From Pseudomonadota bacterium (lineage in GTDB: Bacteria; Verrucomicrobiota; Verrucomicrobiia; Limisphaerales; SXTU01), in the NCBI GenBank assembly GCA_009924135.1, contig RFSE01000019.1, positions 1 to 50,023 of the forward strand: a stretch of 50,023 nucleotides of DNA. The letters run 5' to 3'. Under the pieces are notes generated by a model that was given only the letters and a program-made list of their open reading frames with translations, was not told where the DNA came from and ran no database searches. This document shows, one piece after another, positions 25,213 through 34,009 of the stretch. Numbering within the stretch: position 1 is the stretch's first letter; every line of letters begins with the position of its first letter. The translations under genes were made by a program, and so were the position numbers.

Positions 25213-25892
25213 AAAAAACTGTGAAACCGAAGACCGCCATCACCGACCTCCTCGCCGTCATGGCCAAGCTCCGCTCGCCGGAAGGCTGCCCTTGGGACCG
25301 CGAGCAGGATCACATGACCCTCCGCACCCATGCCGTCGAGGAGGTCTATGAGCTGATGGACGCCATCGAGGCCGGGGACGATCACGAGATGGCGGAGGAA
25401 CTCGGCGACCTCCTGTTGCAAGTGATCTTTCACTGCCAACTGGCGCAAGAACGCGGCGCGTTTGACTTCGAACAGGTGGCCCGTCGCATCACGGACAAGC
25501 TCATCCGCCGCCACCCGCATGTCTTTGGCGATGTGAAGGTGAAGGACGTGGCCGAGGTCTGGGCAAACTGGGAGCAGATCAAGCGCGCCGAAAAGGACGG
25601 CACCAAGCACGCGCGTCCCTCCGCACTGGACGGCATCCCGAAACACCTCCCGGCCCTGGCCCGCGCTGAAAAGCTCGTCAAGAAGGCGAAGAAGGCCGCC
25701 GTGTTCACCGCCTCCACCGCCCCCAAAGGATTGACCCGGAAACAGGTGGCAGAACAGCTCTTTGGCCTCACGGCCACGGCTCAGACCAAAGGCTGGTCGG
25801 CCGAAGAACTCCTCCGCACCGAGACGAAGCGACGCGAACGCCAGTTCCGCGCGGCGGAACGCCAGGCGGCCAAGCGCGCAGACCGGAAGTAG
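25206..25892 (+). CDS. mazG: MazG-family nucleoside triphosphate pyrophosphohydrolase
   Basis: 228 residues. MazG hydrolyses NTPs to NMP and pyrophosphate in housecleaning and stress control. LLAVMAKLRSPEGCPWDREQ, then HAVEEVYELMDAI and EELGDLLLQVIFH give the EExxE...ExxD metal site, followed by IRRHPHVFGDV. Only the N-terminal MazG domain is clear; the second MazG domain of the long E. coli form is reduced to about 90 basic, lysine/arginine-rich residues. The start is GTG 25206 inside the inverted repeat; GTG 25221 is an alternative. It lies 89 bases after proB. Confidence 0.88.
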   Translation: MAKKTVKPKTAITDLLAVMAKLRSPEGCPWDREQDHMTLRTHAVEEVYELMDAIEAGDDHEMAEELGDLLLQVIFHCQLAQERGAFDFEQVARRITDKLIRRHPHVFGDVKVKDVAEVWANWEQIKRAEKDGTKHARPSALDGIPKHLPALARAEKLVKKAKKAAVFTASTAPKGLTRKQVAEQLFGLTATAQTKGWSAEELLRTETKRRERQFRAAERQAAKRADRK

Positions 25893-25967
25893 TCCGCCGG
25901 TGCTGTGGCGGGTACCCAGTGGTTTTCGGCTTCCCCTTTCCCGCTGGCTGCGCAAATAGTCGCCGCC

Positions 25968-27221
25968 ATGAAGCTGCCAATCCCTTTGCTCAATCGCCGT
26001 ACCTTTCTGCTATGCGTTGCCTGGACGCTTGCCACTCCGGTCGTCTTTGCCGCAACCAAGACTGCTGACCCCGCGCGTTTCGAAAAGGCCATCGCCGCGT
26101 TCGAAGCCGAGGACAAGGCCAGCCCGCCGCCCAGGGAGGCCACGCTCTTCTACGGCGCGTCCAACATCCGCCTGTGGAAGTCGCTGCCGCAGCGCTTCGG
26201 CAAGACCAAGGTCATCAACCGGGGCTTTGGTGGCTCGCAGTTGAGCGACTGCGTCCACTTCGCCGACCGCGTCGTCATCCCTTACGCACCGAAGACAATT
26301 TACCTGAACGCCGGGGGTAACGATCTCCATGCGGGCCGCACCCCGGAGGAAGTGCTCGCCGACTTCCAGGCCTTCGTCACCAAAGTCCGCGCCGCCCTGC
26401 CGGAGACCAAGATCAGCTACCTCTCGATTCCCACTTCCCCTTCGCGGTGGAGCGAGGTCGAACAGGTGCGCAAGGCCAACCAGCTCATCGCCGACTACGC
26501 CAAGGCCGACGGCAAGGTCGGCTTCATCAACTTCTTCCCCCACCTCCTCGGGGCCGATGGCCAGCCGCGCCCGGAGCTGTTCGTCGCCGACAAGCTGCAT
26601 TTCAGCGAGGCCGGCTATGATGTCGTCACCTCGTGCATCCGCTGGCAGAGCGCGATGGATGGCTTCGCCAAACAGGACGCCACCAACGCGCCGGCCAAAG
26701 GCGGGATCGTCTTCGTCGGCAGTTCGAGCATCGTGAAATGGAAGTCACTTGCGCAGGATTTCCCCGAGCACAAGGTGCTTAACCGCGGGTTTGGAGGCTC
26801 AGAACTGTTCGACTCCGTGAACTACTTTGACCGCGCCGTGCTGCCCCACCAACCGCGGCTCATTGTACTGTACGCCGGTGGCAACGACATCAACGCGGGA
26901 AAGACCCCCGAGCGGGTGGAATCGGACTTCAAGGCGTTCGTCGCCCTCGTGAAACAAAAGCTTCCGCAGACTCGCGTGGCCTACATCTCCACGGCGGGCA
27001 ATCCCGCCCGCTGGAAGCAGGTCGATCAGGTGCGCGAGGCAAACCGCCGCATCGAGGCGATCACCAAGGCCGACCCGCAGCTCGCCTTCATCAACGTCTT
27101 TCCCCACATGATGGGTCCGGACGGCACCCCCAAGCCCGACATCTTCGTCGAGGACAAGCTGCACATGAACGAAAAGGGTTATGCCATCTGGAAAGAGGTG
27201 GTCGGACCGTATTTGAAATAG
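25968..27221 (+). CDS. Secreted tandem SGNH/GDSL-type hydrolase
   Basis: About 417 residues with a signal peptide (MKLPIPLLNRRTFLLCVAW...VFA). Two consecutive SGNH-hydrolase domains follow. The first has LFYGASNIRLW (Ser block), NRGFGGS, LNAGGNDL and DKLHFSEAGY (Asp-His block); the second has FVGSSSIVKW, NRGFGGS, LYAGGNDI and DKLHMNEKGY. Each keeps the Ser, Gly, Asn and His positions, so both could be active esterases; the first has GAS instead of GDS/GSS. Substrates are probably acetylated glycans or lipids, by family only. ATG 25968 was chosen because it gives a proper signal sequence. The two halves are clearly related, pointing to an internal duplication. Confidence 0.85.
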   Translation: MKLPIPLLNRRTFLLCVAWTLATPVVFAATKTADPARFEKAIAAFEAEDKASPPPREATLFYGASNIRLWKSLPQRFGKTKVINRGFGGSQLSDCVHFADRVVIPYAPKTIYLNAGGNDLHAGRTPEEVLADFQAFVTKVRAALPETKISYLSIPTSPSRWSEVEQVRKANQLIADYAKADGKVGFINFFPHLLGADGQPRPELFVADKLHFSEAGYDVVTSCIRWQSAMDGFAKQDATNAPAKGGIVFVGSSSIVKWKSLAQDFPEHKVLNRGFGGSELFDSVNYFDRAVLPHQPRLIVLYAGGNDINAGKTPERVESDFKAFVALVKQKLPQTRVAYISTAGNPARWKQVDQVREANRRIEAITKADPQLAFINVFPHMMGPDGTPKPDIFVEDKLHMNEKGYAIWKEVVGPYLK

Positions 27222-27265
27222 CAACAGGACGGACGGGCAGGTCGAGGGGCGGGTAAAATCAGCCT

Positions 27266-27293
27266 TTGACAACCACCCGGTATTGTTTATACC
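27266..27293 (+). promoter_or_regulatory. Putative sigma-70-type promoter
   Basis: TTGACA at 27266-27271 and TATACC at 27288-27293, 16 bases apart, lie about 75 bases before the start of the large Ig/propeller gene. The -35 hexamer is a perfect consensus, the -10 matches four of six positions. No transcription data support it. Confidence 0.45.
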
Positions 27294-27366
27294 AAGGCCA
27301 CCGTAAGGACAGGGCTTGATATGGTCAGCCCATTTATTAATACGAAGGCCACCCGCCGCGCTGCCA

Positions 27367-30300
27367 ATGAACCGTTTTCTGCCAACCCTTAAACTGCTGC
27401 TTGCAGGCTACACGGTCATGGTGCATCTGGCAACGGCCACAGCCCAGCCGGCCACGCCAGTCGCCCACTGGCGCTTTGACGACCAGCCCGGCTCCACAAC
27501 GGTGGCAGACAGCGCCGGGACTTTCACCGGAACGCTCTCCCCGGCCGGGGCCAGCATTATCAGCGGTGGCCGGGCGGGAAACTGCCTCCTGCTGGATCGA
27601 AACCTCGGTGGCTATGTGGACATGGGCAACGTGCTCCCGTTGACCAATACCAGTTTTTCGCTCATTGCCTGGGTTCGGCTGGGTCCCTCGGAAACCGCCG
27701 ACACACGCGTTATTGACAAGGATCAGGCCCTGACCAATGGCTATTATCTCGGCATCAACAGCGCCGCCATCGGAGTGGGCGCGGCAAACCGTGCCTCCTT
27801 TTTCACCGGTTCCACCAACCCACCCCCGGCCGTTTCCACCACCATCGTCAACGATGGTAACTGGCATCAGATCGTGTCGGTGTTCCGGCTGGGCGGCACA
27901 ACGACAATATACGTGGATGGAGCGCCGTTCGAGGGCACCGCCGTCAGCGGGCCGATCATCACCAACACGGCCCGTTTTCTGATCGGCGGCTCAAGTCCGG
28001 GCGGCACGCCCACCGCCAGCTTCAACGGTTCCATTGACGACGTCCAGGTTTACAACCGGGCGCTTAGTGACGGGGAAATCAGCTATCTCTTCAGCAACCC
28101 GGGCATCGAAATCACCAGCACCACCGTGAACGGCACCATCCGCAATGCCATCAATGGTCAGGGAATCGCCGGGGCCACCGTGCAACTCAATGGCTCGGTC
28201 ACAACCGTGTCCAGCGTGACGGGACAGTTCACTTTCACCAACGTCCCCGTCAGCACTGTCTCGCTTACAGCGACGGCTACCGGTTTTGTCACCTACTCGA
28301 ATAATTTCGCCCTGGTGCCCACGCCGAACAACACCATCGGCTTTGCCATGTCCCCCTCCATCGCCAACGTCAACTCCATGCGGCTGGTGCTCAACTGGAA
28401 CAGTACCCCATCCGATTTGGATTCGCATCTCACGACACCGACGATTGCCGGGGTGGTGCAGGACGTTTCGTGGACCAACCGGGGCTCCCTTTTCGTCAAT
28501 CCCTTCGCCAGTTTGGATTTCGACGTGACCTCGGGCTTCGGACCGGAAACGATCACGATTACCAATTTCTTCGCTGGCACCTACCATTACTATATCGCCA
28601 ATTACAGTGGCCAGTTTGGGGACACTCCGCTCACCCAGTCCGGGGCGACCGCCCAGCTTTACGGTGGTTCAGGCCTGATCGCCACCGTTCGCGTCCCCAC
28701 CACTGGCGTAGGGCTGTACTGGTATGTGGCGCGCATCGATGGGGCCTCAAAGTTCATCACCATCGTCAACCAAATTACCAACCGGGTGCCCGTTGTGGCG
28801 GGCGCCCCTTCCTTCACCAGCGCGCCTCAAAGCGTGGTGACCAATGCCGGGGCCACCGTGGTCTTCAGCGTCTCGGCCACCGGGAACCCGACGCTGACCT
28901 ACCAGTGGCGGCTTAACGGCATCAACATCCCTGGTGCCACGAGCGCCACCCTGTCACTCTTCGCCGTCCAGGCGGCCAATGCCGGGCAATACGATTGCGT
29001 CGTGGCCAATTCACTCGGGTCAGTGATCAGCCTTCCGGCCACGCTCACGGTCAACACCCTCACACCCGTCATTATCACCCCGCCGCAAAGCATCCGTGTC
29101 CCACCCGGCAAAACCGTGATCTTCTCGGTCCTGGCTACCGGACCAGGCCCGTTAACCTACCAGTGGCGGTTTAATGGCATGAACCTGCTTGGGGCCACCG
29201 GACCAACCCTGACGTTGAACAATGTCCAACTGGGCAACGCCGGCAACTATACGGTGATTGTGGGGAACCCTTTTGGTTCGACCATCAGCCTGCCGGGAAA
29301 CTTAGATGTGCTGACCGCACCGTCCCTGCCTTTCCAACCCGCCGATGTGGTGGCGAACGTCGGCGATCTGGTTAATTTCTCAGTCAGTCCCACCGGTTCA
29401 GTTCCCTTCGATTATCAATGGTTGCACGACGGAATCCCCATCCCCGGGGCCACCAACTCCGCCTTTACCTTGGTGGATGTGCAGTTCATCGCTTCAGGCA
29501 ATTATTCCGTGACTGTATCGAACGCTGCCGGCGGCGTGCTGAGTTCCAATGCGAGCCTCACCATCAGTTCCCCACCGATTATCATCACGCAACCACAACC
29601 CCGCACCGTTTCCGCCGGCCAGCCGGTCAGTCTCAGTGCCACGGTCATCGGCAGCCCACCGCTCATCTACCAATGGCAGCAAAGCGGGACGAATGTGCCC
29701 GGAGCCACCAATGCCAGCTTGGCGCGGTCCGCCGCCCAGGTAACGGACCGGGGACTCTACACTCTTACCATCAGCAATGATTACGGTAGCATCACCAGTG
29801 CCCCGGCATTCATCGCGGTACATCCGCTGGACATCGCTGCCGGCTGGACCCACCAGGCGGGCGGTCCCGGAGCCGATGTGGCCAATGCCTGCGCTTCAGA
29901 TGCCAACGGCAATTTTTTCATGGTCGGATATTTCAGCGGCACGGCCAGCTTTGGCACCAATACCCTGATCAGCCTTGGGTTCAACGACATCTTCGTCGCC
30001 AAATTTGCCAACAATGGCAAACTGCTGTGGGTGAACCGCGCCGGGGGCCCTGGCTATGACACGGCGAATGCCGTCGCGGTGGATGGGGCCGGCAACTGCT
30101 ATGTGACGGGCGCCTTTGAGGGGATCGCAGATTTCGGTGGCATCACCCTCACAAACCTCGACTCCACTTCTTTCACCGACATATTTGTGGCCAAGTACGA
30201 TCCCAACGGCAACGTAGTGTGGGCGACCAGCATGGGGGCCGTAGGAGTATCTGACACGGGCCAGGCCATCGCGGTGGACGCTTCGCAAAACGTAATTGTG

Positions 30301-31389
30301 GCGGGCGGAGGTGCGCTGGACAGTTTTGCCGGCAACCCGGTGCCTGGGAACGGCAGGATTCTGCTCGCAGCCATGGATAATCTGGCCAATCCGCTTTGGG
30401 CCCAGTCCAGCGGACTGGCGGGCAATGCCGGCGTGCAAGATGCGGCAACGGGAGTCGGCCTGGACACCAATGGCAATATTTATGTCGTCGGTAATTTCCA
30501 AGGCCCGCAGGCCAGCTTCGGCACTGTCACCTTGACCAACCGCGGGTTTTCGGACGCCTTCCTCGCCAAGTACAACTCCGGTGGCACGCTGCAAAGCGTC
30601 CTGCAGATTGGTGGTCCGGGCAGTGATCGTCTGAACGCCTTGGCGGTGGATGCGGCAGGAAACGCCTATGTCGCCGGGCACTTCACGGATGATCTCTCCC
30701 TCGGCACCGTGGGGCCACGGACGCCAGCCGGGGTGTCCACCGCCCTGGTAACCACGGGACAGGCGGATAGTCTGGTGGCCAAGTTTGACCCGGCGGGTAA
30801 CCTGGTCTGGACCCAAACTGGCGGCGGAACCGGTCCAACTTCGGCCCGGGGCATCGTGCTGGATGCCAAGGGTAACGTCCAGGTGACTGGCTATTTCGCT
30901 GGCAGCGTGGCCTTCGGCACCAACGCCCTGAGCAGTTCCGGCGGTACGCTCGACATCTTTACCGCGAGCTATTCACCGGCGGGCCAACCGGTGTTTGCCC
31001 AATCGAGTGGCGGCCCGGATTTGAACGGAGATTTCGGCAATGGCATTGCGGTCGACCCCGCCGGCAATCTCTTCGTGGTGGGCCAGTTCAACGGCACGAC
31101 GAGTCTGGGAGCAAACCAGCTCACGAGCAGCGGCGGAGGCGATGTGTTTGCCGCCCGATTCAACGCCCCGCAATCCAACCCGCCACAAATGAATTATGGC
31201 CTCAGCAACGGCCAGCTCATTTTGTCCTGGCCAGTCAGCGCGCTGGGCTGGCGCCTGCAACTGGCTCCCAGCAGTCCACTGGCAGCCGGGTGGAATCCGG
31301 CCCCGCTGAACATCACTGTCGTCGGAAGTAACTATGTCGTGGTGGTCCCTCTCTCCGGTGGCAACGGCTTTTTCCGGCTCGTACACTGA
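27367..31389 (+). CDS. Giant secreted protein: LamG, carboxypeptidase-regulatory-like, Ig and beta-propeller repeats
   Basis: About 1340 residues with a signal peptide (MNRFLPTLKLLLAGYTV...AQP). In order: a LamG/concanavalin-like sandwich near 30-235 (VAHWRFDDQPGSTTVADSAG, GSIDDVQVYNRALSDGEI); a carboxypeptidase-regulatory-like domain near 245-325; a YfaP-like segment near 330-460 (LVLNWNSTPSDLDSHL); four Ig-like domains near 470-810, each with PP/QSV...YQW; then about seven beta-propeller-type repeats (AVDGAGNCYVTGAFEG, ...FVAKFANNGKLLW). The C-terminus has no sorting signal that I recognise. It is likely a cell-surface or secreted adhesion/binding protein. ATG 27367 gives the signal peptide; upstream codons start with TTG and look spurious. 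A possible promoter precedes it. Confidence 0.85.
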   Translation: MNRFLPTLKLLLAGYTVMVHLATATAQPATPVAHWRFDDQPGSTTVADSAGTFTGTLSPAGASIISGGRAGNCLLLDRNLGGYVDMGNVLPLTNTSFSLIAWVRLGPSETADTRVIDKDQALTNGYYLGINSAAIGVGAANRASFFTGSTNPPPAVSTTIVNDGNWHQIVSVFRLGGTTTIYVDGAPFEGTAVSGPIITNTARFLIGGSSPGGTPTASFNGSIDDVQVYNRALSDGEISYLFSNPGIEITSTTVNGTIRNAINGQGIAGATVQLNGSVTTVSSVTGQFTFTNVPVSTVSLTATATGFVTYSNNFALVPTPNNTIGFAMSPSIANVNSMRLVLNWNSTPSDLDSHLTTPTIAGVVQDVSWTNRGSLFVNPFASLDFDVTSGFGPETITITNFFAGTYHYYIANYSGQFGDTPLTQSGATAQLYGGSGLIATVRVPTTGVGLYWYVARIDGASKFITIVNQITNRVPVVAGAPSFTSAPQSVVTNAGATVVFSVSATGNPTLTYQWRLNGINIPGATSATLSLFAVQAANAGQYDCVVANSLGSVISLPATLTVNTLTPVIITPPQSIRVPPGKTVIFSVLATGPGPLTYQWRFNGMNLLGATGPTLTLNNVQLGNAGNYTVIVGNPFGSTISLPGNLDVLTAPSLPFQPADVVANVGDLVNFSVSPTGSVPFDYQWLHDGIPIPGATNSAFTLVDVQFIASGNYSVTVSNAAGGVLSSNASLTISSPPIIITQPQPRTVSAGQPVSLSATVIGSPPLIYQWQQSGTNVPGATNASLARSAAQVTDRGLYTLTISNDYGSITSAPAFIAVHPLDIAAGWTHQAGGPGADVANACASDANGNFFMVGYFSGTASFGTNTLISLGFNDIFVAKFANNGKLLWVNRAGGPGYDTANAVAVDGAGNCYVTGAFEGIADFGGITLTNLDSTSFTDIFVAKYDPNGNVVWATSMGAVGVSDTGQAIAVDASQNVIVAGGGALDSFAGNPVPGNGRILLAAMDNLANPLWAQSSGLAGNAGVQDAATGVGLDTNGNIYVVGNFQGPQASFGTVTLTNRGFSDAFLAKYNSGGTLQSVLQIGGPGSDRLNALAVDAAGNAYVAGHFTDDLSLGTVGPRTPAGVSTALVTTGQADSLVAKFDPAGNLVWTQTGGGTGPTSARGIVLDAKGNVQVTGYFAGSVAFGTNALSSSGGTLDIFTASYSPAGQPVFAQSSGGPDLNGDFGNGIAVDPAGNLFVVGQFNGTTSLGANQLTSSGGGDVFAARFNAPQSNPPQMNYGLSNGQLILSWPVSALGWRLQLAPSSPLAAGWNPAPLNITVVGSNYVVVVPLSGGNGFFRLVH

Positions 31390-31416
31390 CCGGATTGGGG
31401 TGCGTCTCCTGATCGC

Positions 31417-32349
31417 TTACTGCGCTCCTCGCGCGCCAGGACAATAGGGCCGCAAAACATTCCCCGCCACCCGCAGGGCATCCTGCCGTCCGGCCAGTGT
31501 CTGACCAAAGGTCGGGTCTTCCACCTCGATGCACACGGGGCCGCGATAGCTCGTAGCCATGAGCGCCCCCATGAACCGGCCCCAGTCCATCTCACCGTAC
31601 CCGGGGATACGCGGGGTGTGCCACTCGTTCGGATGCGCGAAGCCGCCGACTTCGTTCAGCCGATCGCGATGGAGTTGCACATCCTTGGCGTGGAAGTGGA
31701 AGATTTTGTCCTGAAACTCGCGCAATGGGCTGGCCGGGTCCATGTGCTGGAGCACGAAATGGGAAGGATCATAGTTCAGGCCGAAATGCTTTGAGGGAAT
31801 ATCGCTGAACGCCCGCCGCCAGATGGCCGGCGTGGTGAAGAGGTTCTTCCCACCCGGCCACTCGTCTTTGGTGAAGGACATGGGACAGTTCTCGATGCCG
31901 ATCTTGATGTCATGATCCTCGGCGAACGCGATGAGCGGCCGCCAAGTCTTGAGGAAGCGCGGCCAGTTGTCGTCCACGCTGCGCGTCCAGTCACGCCCGG
32001 TGAAGGTGTTCACATTCTTCAAACCGAGCACCGCAGCAGCCTTGATGACCTGCTTCAGGTGCGTAACGGCCACCTTGGAAACCGTCGGGTCGGGGTCGAG
32101 CGGGTTCGGGTAGTAGCCCAGCGCGGAGAGGGAAACTTGATGCCGGTCACAAAGCGCGTGGACTTCCGCCGCCTGCGCTTGGGTGAAACCCGTGACGTCG
32201 ATGTGCGTGACGCCTGCGAACTTCCGTTCCGCCCGGCCTACCGGCCAGCACATCACCTCCACGCAGCGGAAGCGCTCGGCGACGGCGAAGGCGAGCATCT
32301 GGTCGAAGGACAGTTCAGGCAGGATGGCGGAGACAAAGCCGAGTTGCAT
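31417..32349 (-). CDS. Sugar phosphate isomerase/epimerase-like TIM barrel
   Basis: 310 residues of the AP-endonuclease-2/xylose isomerase-like superfamily. Marks include a likely metal glutamate in IKIGIENCP, FGLNYDPSHFVLQHMDP (Asp-His), FHFHAKDVQ and VCIEVEDPTF. Such enzymes isomerise or epimerise sugars, inosose or hydroxypyruvate using a divalent metal; many are found next to oxidoreductases of sugar breakdown, but none is adjacent here. Cytoplasmic, no signal. Convergent with the giant secreted gene. The specific substrate is not recognisable. Confidence 0.85.
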   Translation of the reverse strand: MQLGFVSAILPELSFDQMLAFAVAERFRCVEVMCWPVGRAERKFAGVTHIDVTGFTQAQAAEVHALCDRHQVSLSALGYYPNPLDPDPTVSKVAVTHLKQVIKAAAVLGLKNVNTFTGRDWTRSVDDNWPRFLKTWRPLIAFAEDHDIKIGIENCPMSFTKDEWPGGKNLFTTPAIWRRAFSDIPSKHFGLNYDPSHFVLQHMDPASPLREFQDKIFHFHAKDVQLHRDRLNEVGGFAHPNEWHTPRIPGYGEMDWGRFMGALMATSYRGPVCIEVEDPTFGQTLAGRQDALRVAGNVLRPYCPGARGAQ

Positions 32350-32393
32350 GTCTGGATGATAAAGATATTACCCCACGCTTGTCGCGATGATTT

Positions 32394-33152
32394 CTAGGCG
32401 GATGCCCGCGCTGATAGGAGCCGGCAGGGGACACAACGAAATTCAAAACATCCCTCCTTTTTGTCCAGCAACCATGCGCCGCCGCAGCCTGGGCAGCGCC
32501 GCCTGCTTTCGGCGGCCTCACCCCTTCCCCAATAACGGATCAGGTAATAAAAGACCGGCAGCTTCAACTCTGATTCAAGCTGGGCGCGCAGTTCCAGCCC
32601 GTCACGAGTAAGCCCGCTGTCGAGTCGCGATAGCTGCCGATAACCCCAACGTTCACCAAAGCCACTATGAATGAACAGGTCATCACATGCCTGATAAACC
32701 CTCCGCCAGCTCAATATGCCTTCCCGTGCATTTCGAGTTAAGCCCCGTAGCCGGTAGAATGGGATCGGGCCACGGCAGTTGCCACACATCAAGGGCGTGG
32801 CCACATCCAGGAAGGTCGTAAACAAGTACGCCGCTGAACGTTTTGCACACGAGCAATACGCCGGGGTTCCATCAGACTCACCCGTTACTTTTACGACCGG
32901 GGCGGCCTTGGTCAGTTTGACCACGTGTCGCCACCCTTTTCGCCCGCTGGAGTTAAGAAAGCGAATTTCCAAACTGGATGGCTCGGGGATGACGCAAAGC
33001 AGACGGACTCGCGCGCCCTTCCGCGAGACTGAATAGCCACCTGCAATCTGCCCGGTGTCCCGCAACTCCCGGGCATAGCTCCAAACCGCGTCAACGAGCT
33101 CTTCCATCAACTCGCGTGAACGGGCATGAAATTTGATTTCTGCAACCAGCAT
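32394..33152 (-). CDS. Zinc-ribbon protein, DUF2310-like
   Basis: 252 residues. Two cysteine clusters are clear: CSCAKRSAAY...CGNC near 99-125 and CPGC...CVPC near 218-246, each of zinc-ribbon type. The layout resembles DUF2310, proteins annotated as possibly nucleic-acid-binding; that match is from memory and moderately certain. The N-terminal half has no recognised fold. It lies upstream of the sugar isomerase gene on the same strand, 44 bases away, and diverges from the phosphate transport pair. No known function. Confidence 0.65.
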   Translation of the reverse strand: MLVAEIKFHARSRELMEELVDAVWSYARELRDTGQIAGGYSVSRKGARVRLLCVIPEPSSLEIRFLNSSGRKGWRHVVKLTKAAPVVKVTGESDGTPAYCSCAKRSAAYLFTTFLDVATPLMCGNCRGPIPFYRLRGLTRNAREGILSWRRVYQACDDLFIHSGFGERWGYRQLSRLDSGLTRDGLELRAQLESELKLPVFYYLIRYWGRGEAAESRRRCPGCGGAWLLDKKEGCFEFRCVPCRLLSARASA

Positions 33153-33348
33153 GGCCGGGGTTCAGTTGGGTGGTTTACGTCCGCTGAGTATCGGAAACGG
33201 AGTTGGAAGAGCAAGAAAGTCTGCACGGCTGGCTCCCGCGCTTCAACCTTTCACCGGCACAACCTTCGGAACGGCCGTTTCTCCTTAACCAGTGCCCGTT
33301 TGGATTACATGCCGCAGGATTTTTCGTGAAAAAAGTACGTGCACAATT

Positions 33349-33366
33349 GTTACCGTTTTGTGACAA
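33349..33366 (-). promoter_or_regulatory. Possible Pho-box-like element before the DUF47-Pit pair
   Basis: On the minus strand, TTGTCAC and CGGTAAC are separated by AAAA, the 7-4-7 layout of PhoB boxes (consensus half CTGTCAT). The half-sites match five and four of seven positions. It abuts the first in-frame ATG, which is an odd place for an activator site. Low confidence. Confidence 0.25.
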
Positions 33367-34002
33367 ATGGCGCGCATGTTTTCACTCGCCCGACTCTTTG
33401 GTAAGGAAGACCGCTTCTTCGCCCTGCTCGAGGCCAGCGCCGAGGAGGCGCGGCACAGCGTCCAGGCGATGGTCAAGCTCAGCAAGGCCGCCGGCGAGCC
33501 CGGCAGCCTCGAAGAGTTCGCCGCCTCGCGCCGTGCGGACAAAAAGATCACCCAGGAAATCAGCGAGGCGCTCACCACCACCTTCGTCACCTCGCTCGAA
33601 CGCGAAGACATCGAGGCGCTCTCCAACGCCCTCTACAAAATTCCCAAGACGGTCGAGAAGTTCGGCGAGCGGCTCAACATCGCGCCCGACCAGGTGCGGG
33701 GCATGGATTTCTCCCGTCAAACCGCCCTCATCGAGCTGGCCGTCGAGACCCTGGTGACCATGGTGCGCGGCCTCCGCCGACCGGACCTGAACCAGGTCAA
33801 ATCGCTCAACAACCGGCTGCAACAGCTCGAAGGCGATGCCGACAAGGCCGTGCTGGATCTCCTCCGTGATGTGTATCAGGGGAAGCATCCGCCGCACAAA
33901 ACCGTGCTGCTGAAGGATCTTTACGAGCTGCTGGAGCGCATCATCGACCGCTGCCGCGACGCCGGCAACGTGGTCACCCACATCGTCCTCAAGAATTCCT
34001 GA
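33367..34002 (+). CDS. DUF47 (PhoU-like) protein, Pit accessory
   Basis: 211 residues, helical, of the PhoU-like DUF47 family. Marks are the N-terminal LFGKEDRFFALLE, then ADKKITQEISEALTTTFVTSLEREDIEAL and LYELLERIIDRCRDAGNVV. These proteins usually sit beside Pit-type phosphate carriers and probably limit or tune uptake. The Pit gene begins 7 bases after its stop, which supports co-transcription and a shared role. ATG 33367 or ATG 33376 can serve as start. Confidence 0.88.
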   Translation: MARMFSLARLFGKEDRFFALLEASAEEARHSVQAMVKLSKAAGEPGSLEEFAASRRADKKITQEISEALTTTFVTSLEREDIEALSNALYKIPKTVEKFGERLNIAPDQVRGMDFSRQTALIELAVETLVTMVRGLRRPDLNQVKSLNNRLQQLEGDADKAVLDLLRDVYQGKHPPHKTVLLKDLYELLERIIDRCRDAGNVVTHIVLKNS

Positions 34003-34009
34003 CGCCTGC

